Shown one piece after another: positions 53,626 to 62,144 of a stretch of DNA of 64,000 nucleotides. Origin of the DNA: an uncultured Actinomycetes bacterium (lineage in GTDB: Bacteria; Actinomycetota; Thermoleophilia; Solirubrobacterales; 70-9). The notes under the pieces were generated by a model. The model saw only the letters and a program-made list of their open reading frames with translations, was not told the origin of the DNA and did no database searches. A program made the translations under genes and the position numbers. How positions within the stretch are numbered: position 1 is the first letter of the stretch; each line of letters begins with the position of its first letter. The stretch lies in the NCBI GenBank assembly GCA_937907435.1, contig CALCIA010000137.1, positions 66,801 to 130,800 of the forward strand, read 5' to 3'.

Positions 53626-53651
53626 AAAGCCCCGCAGCCTGCGGGGCTTTT
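53626..53651 (+). terminator. Rho-independent terminator after the tRNA fragment
   Basis: AAAGCCCCGCA-GCC-TGCGGGGCTTT with an adjoining T run, directly after the tRNA fragment: the original tRNA terminator. Confidence 0.88.
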
Positions 53652-53665
53652 GGTGTCTCGGGCCT

Positions 53666-54604
53666 CTAAGCGGGATCGCCGAAGCCAACGATCTCCGTTC
53701 CCTCGGGCACTTCATCTGGCGTAGCGTAGATATGCAGTTCTTCCGGCAGGTCCGATCGCTGGGCTTTCGGATTTCTAACGTGAATCAGCGGCGTGTGAAG
53801 CTCGGCCAAGAACGCCATCAGGAATCCGAGCAGGAAGTCTTTCTGTAGCTCGAACATGTCTGCATCGAAGGCGTCAGTCGGAGTTCGGTGGCCTTCGATG
53901 TCCAGGTAGAGCGACCGTTTCGCGTTGGGGAAGAACTCGTTCGTGTGCGCTATTAGATCGAAGACGTCTCGCGCTGCCCGCTCGAAGTTCTCCTCCGGAT
54001 ATACGCAGTGGTAGAGCGCGATGGCCTTTGCCTCCGTGTTCACTTTTCGAGGTGGAGCATTTGCGGCCCGCAATGTCTTGATGCCTTCTTCGCAGACCTT
54101 GCCTGCCAAAAGAAGCGTCTCTCCGACATTCCGTCCGGCAAGCGTGGCGGCGTACGCTGCGGCGCCTTTTGGGTCCGGGCGCTCTACGGTCAGTTCGTCG
54201 ACCCAGGTGATTCCGAAGACCGTCTCATGGGGAGCCAAAAACTCGTCTGGGGCCAATCCCATGTCGAGCGCGGCCGACCAATCGTGGTGCACCGAGTTGC
54301 GTGCGTAGCGGAGCGCTCGGATCACGTTTCCACTCTCGATACCTACCGTCCAGTCCTGCCCCTTGAACTCGTGGCGGATTCGCTCATCCAGAGTCACCGA
54401 CCAATTGAGAGCCTCGAAAACGGCATTCGACCACTCGATAGCGAGAACCTGGCGGTCGGGGTCGTCGTCCTGATCCGGCTCCGTAAGGTCGTCGCCGCTG
54501 AGGCCGCTTCTGGTGAACCGACCGACCGATCGCATGAAGCCGTAGAGAAGGATCTCCGGCTCCAACCTGTCTCGCCGGAATCCGCTGCCAGGCTCGGCGG
54601 TCAC
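53666..54604 (-). CDS. HEPN-like protein coupled to vapBC
   Basis: 312 aa from a GTG at 54604, two bases after the VapC stop. A longer frame exists but is shadow coding over vapC. The N-terminal domain is helical and contains RALRYARNSVHHDW with R102-N-x-x-H106-H, similar to the RNx4-6H motif of HEPN ribonucleases. The C-terminal half is unrecognised (YLDIEGHRTPTDAFDADMFE). It could be a third component of the toxin locus or an independent HEPN protein. It begins the region right of the element border. Confidence 0.6.
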   Translation of the reverse strand: MTAEPGSGFRRDRLEPEILLYGFMRSVGRFTRSGLSGDDLTEPDQDDDPDRQVLAIEWSNAVFEALNWSVTLDERIRHEFKGQDWTVGIESGNVIRALRYARNSVHHDWSAALDMGLAPDEFLAPHETVFGITWVDELTVERPDPKGAAAYAATLAGRNVGETLLLAGKVCEEGIKTLRAANAPPRKVNTEAKAIALYHCVYPEENFERAARDVFDLIAHTNEFFPNAKRSLYLDIEGHRTPTDAFDADMFELQKDFLLGFLMAFLAELHTPLIHVRNPKAQRSDLPEELHIYATPDEVPEGTEIVGFGDPA

Positions 54605-54606
54605 CT

Positions 54607-55032
54607 CTATCGCGACCTCTCGTCGCCTGTATCCGTGGGGAGCGCCGCAAGACCCCTCGAGACGAGGTCGCGCTGGTCGCAGCTGACGAGCTCGTGGCCT
54701 CCTTCGTCGGCCGCCGCCGCGTAGGCGGCGTCGTAGACAGAGATCGTGTGACGCTCGGCGATCTCCGAGGCTTTCTTCAGGAGGGTGTCCGTCGAAGGGA
54801 TGACGCCGCCGTCGTCGGCGAGTCGCTCGATCGTTGCCAGAAGCGGTGCGACCGACTCCGGCGCGCGCCATGCTCGCACGGCGACATTCGCGACCTCGTA
54901 TCGGGCGAGATCCAGGGTGGCGAGGGTGGCATCCTCGTCTTCAAGGATGGTGCGAGCCGACTCGTGATGGTCGTCTTCGGGATCGAAGGCAGCGAGCAGG
55001 ACGCTTGCGTCCAGGAGGAGGAGCGTCGTCAC
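54607..55032 (-). CDS. vapC: VapC-type PIN-domain toxin
   Basis: 141 aa with the PIN acidic residues: Asp8 in LLLLDASVLLAAFDPED, Glu46 in LDLARYEVANVAVRAW, Asp101 in ISVYDAAYAAAADEG and Asp119 in LVSCDQRDLVSRG. PIN toxins are Mg-dependent ribonucleases neutralised by VapB. The gene overlaps the antitoxin gene by four bases (ATGA). Confidence 0.92.
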   Translation of the reverse strand: MTTLLLLDASVLLAAFDPEDDHHESARTILEDEDATLATLDLARYEVANVAVRAWRAPESVAPLLATIERLADDGGVIPSTDTLLKKASEIAERHTISVYDAAYAAAADEGGHELVSCDQRDLVSRGLAALPTDTGDERSR

Positions 55033-55256
55033 GGTTCGGGCCGCGTCGACTTCACCCGTTCGGCGGCGTGTCCGCCGTGGGGTGAGGCCTCACGAAGCAG
55101 CGATCGCATCGCCGCCGCGCGGGTTTCCCGTCGTCGGCGTAGGGCCGCGTCGGCGAACTCTCGCATGACGGCGCTGCGGGTCGTGCCGCCTCGGCGCGCC
55201 TCGGCGTCGACCTCGGCGAGCAGATCGTCCGGGAGCGAAACCATGACCTTTGCCAT
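55029..55256 (-). CDS. vapB: Ribbon-helix-helix antitoxin (VapB-type)
   Basis: 75 aa. The start AKVMVSLPDDLLAEVDAEA, then RGGTTRSAVMREFADAALRR, is a ribbon-helix-helix DNA-binding domain, with a flexible C-terminus likely to wrap the toxin. It lies upstream of vapC with four bases of overlap. The palindrome at 55264-55279 would be its operator. Confidence 0.9.
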   Translation of the reverse strand: MAKVMVSLPDDLLAEVDAEARRGGTTRSAVMREFADAALRRRRETRAAAMRSLLREASPHGGHAAERVKSTRPEP

Positions 55257-55263
55257 GTCGTGA

Positions 55264-55279
55264 GTATACCCAGGTATAC
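55264..55279. promoter_or_regulatory. vapBC operator
   Basis: GTATACC-CA-GGTATAC, a perfect 7-2-7 palindrome eight bases upstream of the vapB start, the place for autoregulation by the toxin-antitoxin complex. Confidence 0.78.
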
Positions 55280-55362
55280 CGGCTGCTTTTGTGAGGGAAG
55301 GGGATTCGCGGCGAGGAAATTAGACGGGTCCTGGCGCTGTTGAATCGCATCGATCCCAGTTG

Positions 55363-55377
55363 GCGACACTGTGTCGC
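55363..55377. promoter_or_regulatory. TetR-type operator of the ABC exporter operon
   Basis: GCGACAC-T-GTGTCGC, a perfect 7-1-7 palindrome 16 bases before the permease start. The operon ends with a TetR gene, its probable ligand-responsive repressor. Confidence 0.75.
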
Positions 55378-55392
55378 TAAGATCGGAGGCCC

Positions 55393-56481
55393 GTGTTTCT
55401 TGCCTTGCGCGACCTTCGCCGCGGCTGGCGCCGCTTCGCCCTCGTCGGCCTCGTCGTCGGCCTGGTTGCGATGCTCTCGACGGTCCTGACCGGGCTCGCC
55501 GACGGTCTTGTCAGGGACGGCACCTCCGGCCTGCGGGCACTGCCGATCACCCACCTCGCCTTCGCCCCCCACTCGGAAGCGGTCTTCAGCCGCTCGACCC
55601 TGGACGAGCGGGCGCTGCGGAGGTGGCGCGCGGTGCCGGGTGCCGAAGCGACCCCGATCGGGGTCTCCTTCGTCAACGCCGCCCCGGTCGGCGGGGGGCG
55701 CAGCATCGATCTCGCCCTCTTCGGCGTCCGGAACGGCTCCTTCCTCGCCCGCGAGAGCGAGGGCATCCATGGCTCCGGGCTGAACGGGATCGTTCTCTCC
55801 TCCGAGCTGCGTGAAGAAGGCGCCCGGCTCGGCGGCCGCTACCGCATCGGCGGGCCGACGGCGGCGGCGCTGCGGGTCCAGGGCTTCACCTTCGGCGGCT
55901 CCTACGGGCACGTCTCGATCGCCTTCGTGCCGCTCTCGACCTGGCAGCGGATCGCCTACGGCAGCCCCGGCGGGCGCTTCTCGGCAATTGCCCTGCGCCT
56001 GCCGCCGGGGGTCGACGTCGCCGCCGTCGACCGCGCCGCGGGGACCGAAACGAAGACCAAGGAAGCGGCCTACGACGGCTCCCCCGGATTCAGCGCCGAG
56101 ACCGCGACGATGACCCTGATCCGCGCCTTCCTGCTGCTGATCTCGGCCCTCGTCGTCGGCGCCTTCTTCACCGTGCTGACGGTGCAGCGGACGCAGCAGA
56201 TCGGGCTGCTGAAGGCGCTCGGGGCATCGAGCTGGTTCGTCCTGCGCGACGGCGTCGGCCAGGTGGCGATGGTGATCCTCGCGGCGACCGCGGTGGGGGC
56301 CGCGGGTGGCACCGCGGTGATCGCCGCCCTCGACGGCGGCTCGGTCCCGGTCGCGCTGTTGCCCGGCAACATCCTCACCGGCTCGGCCTTGCTGGTCGCC
56401 GCCGGCATCGGCGCGAGCCTCGCCTGCTTCCGCCGCATCACCCGGGTCGAGCCGGTGATCTCGCTGGGGGCACAGCCGTGA
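55393..56481 (+). CDS. FtsX/MacB-type ABC transporter permease
   Basis: 362 aa from a GTG. One N-terminal helix (FALVGLVVGLVAMLSTVLTG), a large extracytoplasmic domain (about 40-230), and three C-terminal helices, including ALVVGAFFTVLTVQRTQQIG followed by LLKALGASSWF, the FtsX signature. This MacB/LolC-type permease uses ATP to work on substrates outside the membrane. Coupled with the ATPase gene by ATGA-type overlap. Confidence 0.9.
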   Translation: MFLALRDLRRGWRRFALVGLVVGLVAMLSTVLTGLADGLVRDGTSGLRALPITHLAFAPHSEAVFSRSTLDERALRRWRAVPGAEATPIGVSFVNAAPVGGGRSIDLALFGVRNGSFLARESEGIHGSGLNGIVLSSELREEGARLGGRYRIGGPTAAALRVQGFTFGGSYGHVSIAFVPLSTWQRIAYGSPGGRFSAIALRLPPGVDVAAVDRAAGTETKTKEAAYDGSPGFSAETATMTLIRAFLLLISALVVGAFFTVLTVQRTQQIGLLKALGASSWFVLRDGVGQVAMVILAATAVGAAGGTAVIAALDGGSVPVALLPGNILTGSALLVAAGIGASLACFRRITRVEPVISLGAQP

Positions 56482-57170
56482 GCGCGGCGCTCGCGCTCCG
56501 CGGGGTGACGGTCGGCGTCCCCGACGGGGGCGGCGTGCGGATCCTGCTCGACGCGGTCGAGCTCGAGGTGGCGGTCGGGGAGGTGGTCGCGATCGCGGGC
56601 GCCTCCGGCTCGGGCAAGTCGACCCTGCTCGCGGTCGCCGGCCTGCTCCGGCGGCCCGATGCCGGCGAGGTCGAGGTCGCCGGCATCGCCGGCGCCGGGC
56701 TCTCCGAGCGGCGGCGGGGGGCGATCCGCTCCGAGCACGTCGGGATCGTGTTCCAGAGCGCCAACCTGCTGCCCTCGCTGACCTCACTCGAGCAGCTCGA
56801 GATGGTCGCCCGGATCCGCGGCGAGCGCGGCGCCGGGGTGCGGGCGCGGGCGCGGAAGCTGCTCGCCGAGGTCGGGCTCGAGGCCCACGCCGACCAGCTC
56901 CCGAGCGAGCTGTCCGGGGGCGAGCGCCAGCGGGTCGGCATCGCCCGGGCGCTGATGTCGCGGCCCTCGCTGCTGCTGGCCGACGAGCCGACCGCCGCGC
57001 TCGACGCTTCCCTCTCCGCCGAGATCGCGGCGCTGCTGGTCGCGACGACGCGCGAGCGCGGCATCGCCTGCCTCCTCGCCTCCCACGACGAGGCGCCGCT
57101 GGCGAGCGCCGACCGCCGCCTCGAGCTCTTCGACGGAGCACTGAGGGAGCCGAGCCCGCTGCGAGGATGA
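56478..57170 (+). CDS. LolD/MacB-type ABC transporter ATPase
   Basis: 230 aa. Walker A IAGASGSGKSTLLAVAG, Q-loop VFQSANLLPSL, signature LSGGERQRVGIARAL, Walker B LLLADEPTAALD and the switch His in LLASHDEAPLAS. It powers the upstream FtsX-like permease. Confidence 0.95.
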   Translation: MSAALALRGVTVGVPDGGGVRILLDAVELEVAVGEVVAIAGASGSGKSTLLAVAGLLRRPDAGEVEVAGIAGAGLSERRRGAIRSEHVGIVFQSANLLPSLTSLEQLEMVARIRGERGAGVRARARKLLAEVGLEAHADQLPSELSGGERQRVGIARALMSRPSLLLADEPTAALDASLSAEIAALLVATTRERGIACLLASHDEAPLASADRRLELFDGALREPSPLRG

Positions 57171-57174
57171 GCGC

Positions 57175-57762
57175 GTGCCGAGGATCAGCGCCGAGACCGT
57201 CGCCGAGCACGTCGAGCGCCAGGAGGCAGCGGTTTTCGAGGCGGCGATCCGGCTCTTCCTCGAGCGTGGCTACGCCGCCGTCGGCCTCGCCGACATCGCC
57301 GCCGCGGTCGGGCTCAAGCGCAACTCGCTCTACCGCTACTTTCCCGACAAGGCACACATCCTGCTTCGCTGGCTGCGCCGCGAGCTCCCCGAGCAGGTGG
57401 CGGAATCGGAGCGGCTCCTCGGCGGCGACGGCGACCCGGTAGAGCGGATCCAAGCCTGGGCGACCTATCAGCTCGACTACGCTCGGCGGCCGGAACACCG
57501 GCTGATCGCCGCCCTCCCCGACCTGGCCCGCGACCTCGACGCCGAGACCCGGGCCGAGCTGGCCGACAGCCACCGCGGGCTGCTGGCGCCACTGGACGGC
57601 GTCCTCGCCGAAGCTGGGATCGCCGACCCGGCCGAGCGGAAGGCGGCGGCGCGGCTGATCGGCGGCCTCGTGCTCGGCGCCGCCGAGACCGAGTCGCGTG
57701 AGCAAGAGGAGGCAGCCCTGCGCCGGCGGCTGCACCGGGCGATCGCGGCGCTGGCCGGCTGA
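57175..57762 (+). CDS. TetR-family regulator
   Basis: 195 aa from a GTG. The helix-turn-helix is FLERGYAAVGLADIAAAVGL followed by KRNSLYRYFPDKAHILL; the remainder is a ligand-binding helical domain. Last gene of the exporter operon; presumably represses it through the palindrome at 55363. Confidence 0.92.
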   Translation: MPRISAETVAEHVERQEAAVFEAAIRLFLERGYAAVGLADIAAAVGLKRNSLYRYFPDKAHILLRWLRRELPEQVAESERLLGGDGDPVERIQAWATYQLDYARRPEHRLIAALPDLARDLDAETRAELADSHRGLLAPLDGVLAEAGIADPAERKAAARLIGGLVLGAAETESREQEEAALRRRLHRAIAALAG

Positions 57763-57874
57763 GTCGGATCAGGCGCGATCGGGCGCGCGAGACCCAGTTG
57801 GCACTTGCGGCGAACGGTGACCACCGTCGGGTGCCACTCGCCGACCCGCTGCTCGCGGCCGCCGCCGAGGAGGC

Positions 57875-58035
57875 CGACGTGGGAGGTCGGCGAGAGCGCG
57901 CCGGCCACCATCGTGGTCACGCCGTCGGCCGCGGGGACCTATGTGCACACCGTCGTCGTCGCCCCGGGCGGCGGCCTCACCGATCCCGCGCCGGCCGACG
58001 ACAGAGCCTCGGCGACGCTCGAGGTGGCACCGGCG
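57875..58035 (+). pseudogene. Remnant of a DUF11/CARDB-like repeat protein
   Basis: One frame reads WEVGESAPATIVVTPSAAGT, then YVHTVVVAPGGGLTDPAPAD and SATLEVAP, which looks like a single extracellular beta repeat. No start, signal peptide or continuation is seen. The rest of the 500-base gap 57763-58264 holds only this and the promoter of the aminotransferase. Confidence 0.45.
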
Positions 58036-58141
58036 ACGACCACGCAGCCCACCCCCGACGGGGAGACGAACGCGGGTCCGGGCCGTGAGGCGAGCGCGAT
58101 GCCGGACCGGGGCGCACAGGGAAGCGCGACGCGCTTGCAAA

Positions 58142-58153
58142 ACTGTCGACAGT
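58142..58153. promoter_or_regulatory. ACTGTCGACAGT operator (aminotransferase promoter)
   Basis: A perfect 12-base palindrome. It lies in the spacer between TTGCAA (58136-58141) and TATCGT 17 bases later, a plausible promoter. A near copy, ACTGTCGACGGT, is at 59652-59663 before potA. The TGTCGACA core resembles GntR-family sites; no GntR gene is seen in the window. Confidence 0.55.
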
Positions 58154-58264
58154 CGACTATCGTCACGGCGCGGAAAGGGTTGAGCTCGGAATCGACGGTG
58201 CCCTGGCACCGGGATTGCCGGTTCAGAAGGCGACCGGTGAGCCGGTGAAGGAAGGGATTGGTGG

Positions 58265-59590
58265 ATGAGCGGAAAGTCGAAACTTCTGATCAGCGACTTC
58301 AATGTCGGGCGCTCGAACGGCGTGCAGATCGAAACCGGGGAGGGCGTGCATTTCGTCCTCACGGACGGGACCCGGGTGATCGACGGAAGCAACACCGGCG
58401 GGTCGCTGGGTCACCGCCACCCCGACATGGTCGCCGCCGTGAAGGAGGCCGCCGATGAGCCGGTCGTGAACGACGGCTGGTACTGGCCGGCGCGTCAGGC
58501 GGCGATCGACGAGCTGATCGAGACGGCCTTCGGCGGCGACTCCTCGCTGGTCGGCGCGGTGCGCTTCGCGCTCAGCGGCGGCGAAGCGAACGACCTGGCG
58601 CTCTCGCTCGCCCAGGCGCTCACCGGGCGCGCCGCGCTCGTCACCCGGGAGCGGGCCTACCACGGGATCTGCGGCCTGGCCCGCGAAATGACGGTGCAGC
58701 CGCACTGGCACGGCGGCCTCTCCAGCACCGAGGGCGGCATCCGCCCGGCCGCGCGGTTGGCCGACGTCCGCCAGCTGCCGATGCCCCGCGGCGCGCGGAT
58801 CAAAGGCGGCGAGGCGAACCCGGCGCCGCACGAGCTGCGGGCCGAGGCGGTCGGGATGATGCAGGACTCCGCCGCCGTCATCGTCGACTACACGCAGGGC
58901 GGGATCTACCACTCGGCGGAGTACCAGGACACGGTCGCCGCCGCCGCCAAGGAGACCGGCACCCTTTGGATCGCCGACGAGGTGGTGACGGGCTTCGGCC
59001 GCACCGGATCGTGGTTCGGCTTCGAAGGCGGCGAGACGCGCCCCGACATCATCACCCTCGGCAAGCCGTTGGCCGGCGGCGCCTCTCCGGCGGGCGCGGT
59101 CGTCCTGTCCGAGCGCGTGGCCGCCATGCTGGACCACGAGCGGTGGCAGACCTTCAGCACCTTCCGGGGCCACCCGGTGATGATCGCCGCGATGCGGGCG
59201 CACCTGCGGGTGCATGCCCGCGAGGGGCTCGTCGACCACGTCAGGGAGCTCGACGCGGTGTTCGAGCGGGGCCTCGCCGAGATCGCGGCGCGCCATCCCA
59301 GCGTCACCCGCGTGGACGGGCGCGGCATCCACTGGACGGTCGAACTCGAGGGCCCGGACTGGCGCGACTGGCGCGCCGACGTCAGCGACGCCCCGCTCGC
59401 CTCGCGGGTCGCCAACCGGGCGATGGAAGCGGGTGCCCTGATCGGTACGAGCGGCGAGGAGACCTCGTTGTTCCTCGCGCCCCCGTACATCATCCAGGAG
59501 CCCGAAGTGCGGCAGCTTCTGGAGGCCCTCGACCAAGGGCTCGTGATCGCCGACGAGGAGCTCGAGCGGAGTGCGGTCGCCCGTGGTTGA
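58265..59590 (+). CDS. Class III PLP-dependent aminotransferase
   Basis: 441 aa. NTGGSLGHRHPDMVAAV near the start, FALSGGEANDLALSLAQ, the PLP-binding Asp in LWIADEVVTGFGRTG and the Schiff-base Lys in ITLGKPLAGGASPAG are those of class III aminotransferases (omega-amino acid, GSA-like). It probably transaminates an amine or amino acid imported by the adjacent polyamine-type transporter. It has its own promoter but shares an operator motif with that operon. Confidence 0.9.
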   Translation: MSGKSKLLISDFNVGRSNGVQIETGEGVHFVLTDGTRVIDGSNTGGSLGHRHPDMVAAVKEAADEPVVNDGWYWPARQAAIDELIETAFGGDSSLVGAVRFALSGGEANDLALSLAQALTGRAALVTRERAYHGICGLAREMTVQPHWHGGLSSTEGGIRPAARLADVRQLPMPRGARIKGGEANPAPHELRAEAVGMMQDSAAVIVDYTQGGIYHSAEYQDTVAAAAKETGTLWIADEVVTGFGRTGSWFGFEGGETRPDIITLGKPLAGGASPAGAVVLSERVAAMLDHERWQTFSTFRGHPVMIAAMRAHLRVHAREGLVDHVRELDAVFERGLAEIAARHPSVTRVDGRGIHWTVELEGPDWRDWRADVSDAPLASRVANRAMEAGALIGTSGEETSLFLAPPYIIQEPEVRQLLEALDQGLVIADEELERSAVARG

Positions 59591-59651
59591 CCCCCGTCCA
59601 CCCGCCGTCGACGGCGCCCGCCGTGGGCCCGCCGAGGACTGACTATTGCCG

Positions 59652-59663
59652 ACTGTCGACGGT
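59652..59663. promoter_or_regulatory. ACTGTCGACGGT operator (potA promoter)
   Basis: An imperfect copy of 58142-58153, also accompanied by GACTAT(T)G just upstream. It suggests one regulator for the aminotransferase and the transporter operon. Confidence 0.5.
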
Positions 59664-59735
59664 TCCGCTAAGGTCGGGACCGAGCAAGGCGGGCTCGCCG
59701 AGTCCGTGGTCACGAGCCACCCGGAGAACACTCAG

Positions 59736-60884
59736 ATGACCGACTCAACCCGAGGCGCCGCCGTAGGCGCCCCCGTATGTCTGACCGGGCTGATCAAGCG
59801 CTACGAGGACAGCGTCGCCGTCGACGATGTCTCGCTAGACATCCCCGCCGGCGAGTTCGTCACCTTCCTCGGCCCGAGCGGCTCGGGCAAGACGACGACC
59901 CTCAACATGATCGCCGGCTTCACCGAGGCCGACGAGGGCCAGATCGAGCTCGACGGGAACACGATCGACAAGGTCCCGGCTCACAAGCGCAACATCGGCG
60001 TGGTCTTCCAGCACTACGCCCTCTTCCCGCACATGACGGTGGAGGACAACGTGGCCTTCCCGCTGAAGCGCCGCCGCGTCCCCAAGCCCGAGCGGACCTC
60101 CCGCATCGCGGAAGTCCTCGACCTCGTCCGCATGAGCGATTACGCCAAGCGCCTCCCGCGCCAGCTGTCCGGCGGGCAGCAGCAACGGGTGGCCCTGGCC
60201 CGCGCGCTCGTCTTCAACCCGCGCCTGCTCCTGATGGACGAGCCCTTGGGAGCACTCGACAAAAAACTTCGCGAGTGGCTGCAGCTGGAGTTCAAGCGCA
60301 TCCACCAGGAGCTCGGGATCACGTTCGTCTACGTAACCCACGACCAGGAAGAGGCCTTGGTGCTCTCCGATCGAATCGCCGTGTTCAACCACGGGAAGAT
60401 CGAGCAGGTAGGCACCGCCACCGACCTCTACGAGCGTCCGGAGACGTTGTTCGTCGCCGAGTTCATCGGCGAGTCGAACTGCTTCAAGGGCCGCTACCGA
60501 AAAGACGGGGAGCACGGCATCCTTGAGTCCGAGCAGTTCGAGCTGCGCGGACCCGCCGGGAGTGACGCCGAGACCCCGGACGCGGTGTTGGTGGTGCGGC
60601 CGGAGCGGGTGAGCATAAGGCGAGAGGGTGTCAATCCCTCGAATGGTGCGAACGTCCTACGGGGCACGGTGAAGCAGGTCATCTACCTGGGATCCGCCCG
60701 TAAGACCGAGGTCGTCTTGTCCGACGGAAGGGAACTGGTCGTACGCGAGTCGGCCAGCGTCGGAGAAGGCCCCGAAGCAGGTCAGCCGGTGGAGGTTTTC
60801 TGGGAACCCGAGGATTCCGTCCTGTTGAGGGGCAGTGCCGCACGGGGACCGGATCTCGCCCAGCTGGCGAACGAAGTGAAGTAG
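59736..60884 (+). CDS. potA: Spermidine/putrescine-type ABC importer ATPase
   Basis: 382 aa from the ATG at 59736; a TTG at 59646 would start inside the operator region. Walker [19 protein letters not shown]-loop [13 protein letters not shown], signature [15 protein letters not shown], Walker [13 protein letters not shown], switch [14 protein letters not shown]-terminal TOBE domain ([16 protein letters not shown]) is typical of PotA/FbpC-class importers. It precedes the binding protein and two permeases. Confidence 0.9.
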   Translation: MTDSTRGAAVGAPVCLTGLIKRYEDSVAVDDVSLDIPAGEFVTFLGPSGSGKTTTLNMIAGFTEADEGQIELDGNTIDKVPAHKRNIGVVFQHYALFPHMTVEDNVAFPLKRRRVPKPERTSRIAEVLDLVRMSDYAKRLPRQLSGGQQQRVALARALVFNPRLLLMDEPLGALDKKLREWLQLEFKRIHQELGITFVYVTHDQEEALVLSDRIAVFNHGKIEQVGTATDLYERPETLFVAEFIGESNCFKGRYRKDGEHGILESEQFELRGPAGSDAETPDAVLVVRPERVSIRREGVNPSNGANVLRGTVKQVIYLGSARKTEVVLSDGRELVVRESASVGEGPEAGQPVEVFWEPEDSVLLRGSAARGPDLAQLANEVK

Positions 60885-60941
60885 GTAACTGTCGGGAAAA
60901 CCGATCTGTCGGGTTCAGTCATATTCAAGGAGAGATGACAC

Positions 60942-62117
60942 ATGCGGTCTGTATTCGGTAATCGATTCGGAAGCGGGAGACGATCCCGCCTGGCCATACT
61001 GTTCGGAGCCGCGTTGGCTCTTTGCCTTCTCGTCACCGCCTGCGGTGGGTCTTCGAGCAGCTCCGACGGCACGAGCGGCTCGAGCAGCACGCCGGCCGAA
61101 GCAAACGAAGGCGAAACCGCACCGACCAGCTCGAAGTCGGGCGAATACGAAGACCTCTCGGGGACGACGATCACCTACCTGGGGTTCGGTGGCATCACCG
61201 ACGAAACGATGGACAAAGCCTGGTTCAAACCCTTCGAAGAAGAAACCGGCGCAAAAGTGGTGATGGAATCGCCCACCAACTACGCGAAGATCCAGGCGCA
61301 GGTCGAATCGGGCGCGGTCAGTTACGACCTGGTCGACGGCGACGCCTTCGTGATGGACCCGAAGTGCGGCGAAGAATGGGAAGAAATGAACGTTCCCAAC
61401 CTCAAGAACGTCGCCGAACTCTACCAGCCGAAATCGAAGTGCACCGGTCCCGACTATGTCTACTCCTACATCATCGGCTACTCCGAAAAGGAATTCCCCA
61501 ACGGCGGGCCGGAAAACTGCGAAGACTTCTTCGACACGCAGAAATTCCCCGGCAAGCGCCAGATCTGGGGCTACTACTACGGCGGTCCGCCGGAGTGTGC
61601 CGCGGTGGCGGCAGGGGCCGACGCGAAGAACCCTTACCCGCTCGACACCGAAAAGGTGATCGACAAGGTGGAAGGCGCCAAGGGCGAGCTCTCGGTCTAC
61701 GAAACGCCGAGCCAGGCGGCCGACGCGATGCAGAACAACGACGTGTCGATGGGCATCTACACGACCAGGATGATGGTCGAAGCGCAGAACCTGGGTGCCG
61801 AATGGGGCATCGCCCACGGCTGGGCGTCCACGGCATCGGGCACCTTCGGGATCCCGAAGGGAGCACCGAACGCGGAAGCGGCGGAAGAGCTCCTCAACTA
61901 CATCTACGACCCGGAAAACAACAGGCGGTTCTACGAAGAGCTGCCGGCGTACGGCTCGCCGGAGGGTTTCGTCCCGCCGCAGGCGAAGAAGCTCGATCCC
62001 TGGCTCGTCTCCGGATCGAAGGAGATCCTCGGCGCCGGCTCGGTGGTCGACTGGACGTGGTGGGCCGAAAACGACGCCACCTTCAGCGAACAGTGGGAGT
62101 CCGCGATCACGGGTTGA
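60942..62117 (+). CDS. PotD-type substrate-binding lipoprotein
   Basis: 391 aa with a lipoprotein signal (LALCLLVTACGGSSSS, lipobox cysteine near residue 32) and a Ser/Glu-rich linker. A periplasmic-binding fold follows, with SYDLVDGDAFVMDPKCGEEW and GIPKGAPNAEAAEELLNYIY, as in PotD/PotF-like spermidine/putrescine binders. AAGGAGAGA precedes the ATG. Codon choice favours GAA, as in the other secreted proteins of this genome. Confidence 0.88.
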   Translation: MRSVFGNRFGSGRRSRLAILFGAALALCLLVTACGGSSSSSDGTSGSSSTPAEANEGETAPTSSKSGEYEDLSGTTITYLGFGGITDETMDKAWFKPFEEETGAKVVMESPTNYAKIQAQVESGAVSYDLVDGDAFVMDPKCGEEWEEMNVPNLKNVAELYQPKSKCTGPDYVYSYIIGYSEKEFPNGGPENCEDFFDTQKFPGKRQIWGYYYGGPPECAAVAAGADAKNPYPLDTEKVIDKVEGAKGELSVYETPSQAADAMQNNDVSMGIYTTRMMVEAQNLGAEWGIAHGWASTASGTFGIPKGAPNAEAAEELLNYIYDPENNRRFYEELPAYGSPEGFVPPQAKKLDPWLVSGSKEILGAGSVVDWTWWAENDATFSEQWESAITG

Positions 62118-62144
62118 CCAGGGAGCGACTCCTGAGGCACTCCG

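Noticed and set aside
55090..57735. 881-aa open frame on the minus strand
   Set aside because: Antisense to the ABC exporter and TetR genes, with extreme Arg/Ala composition.
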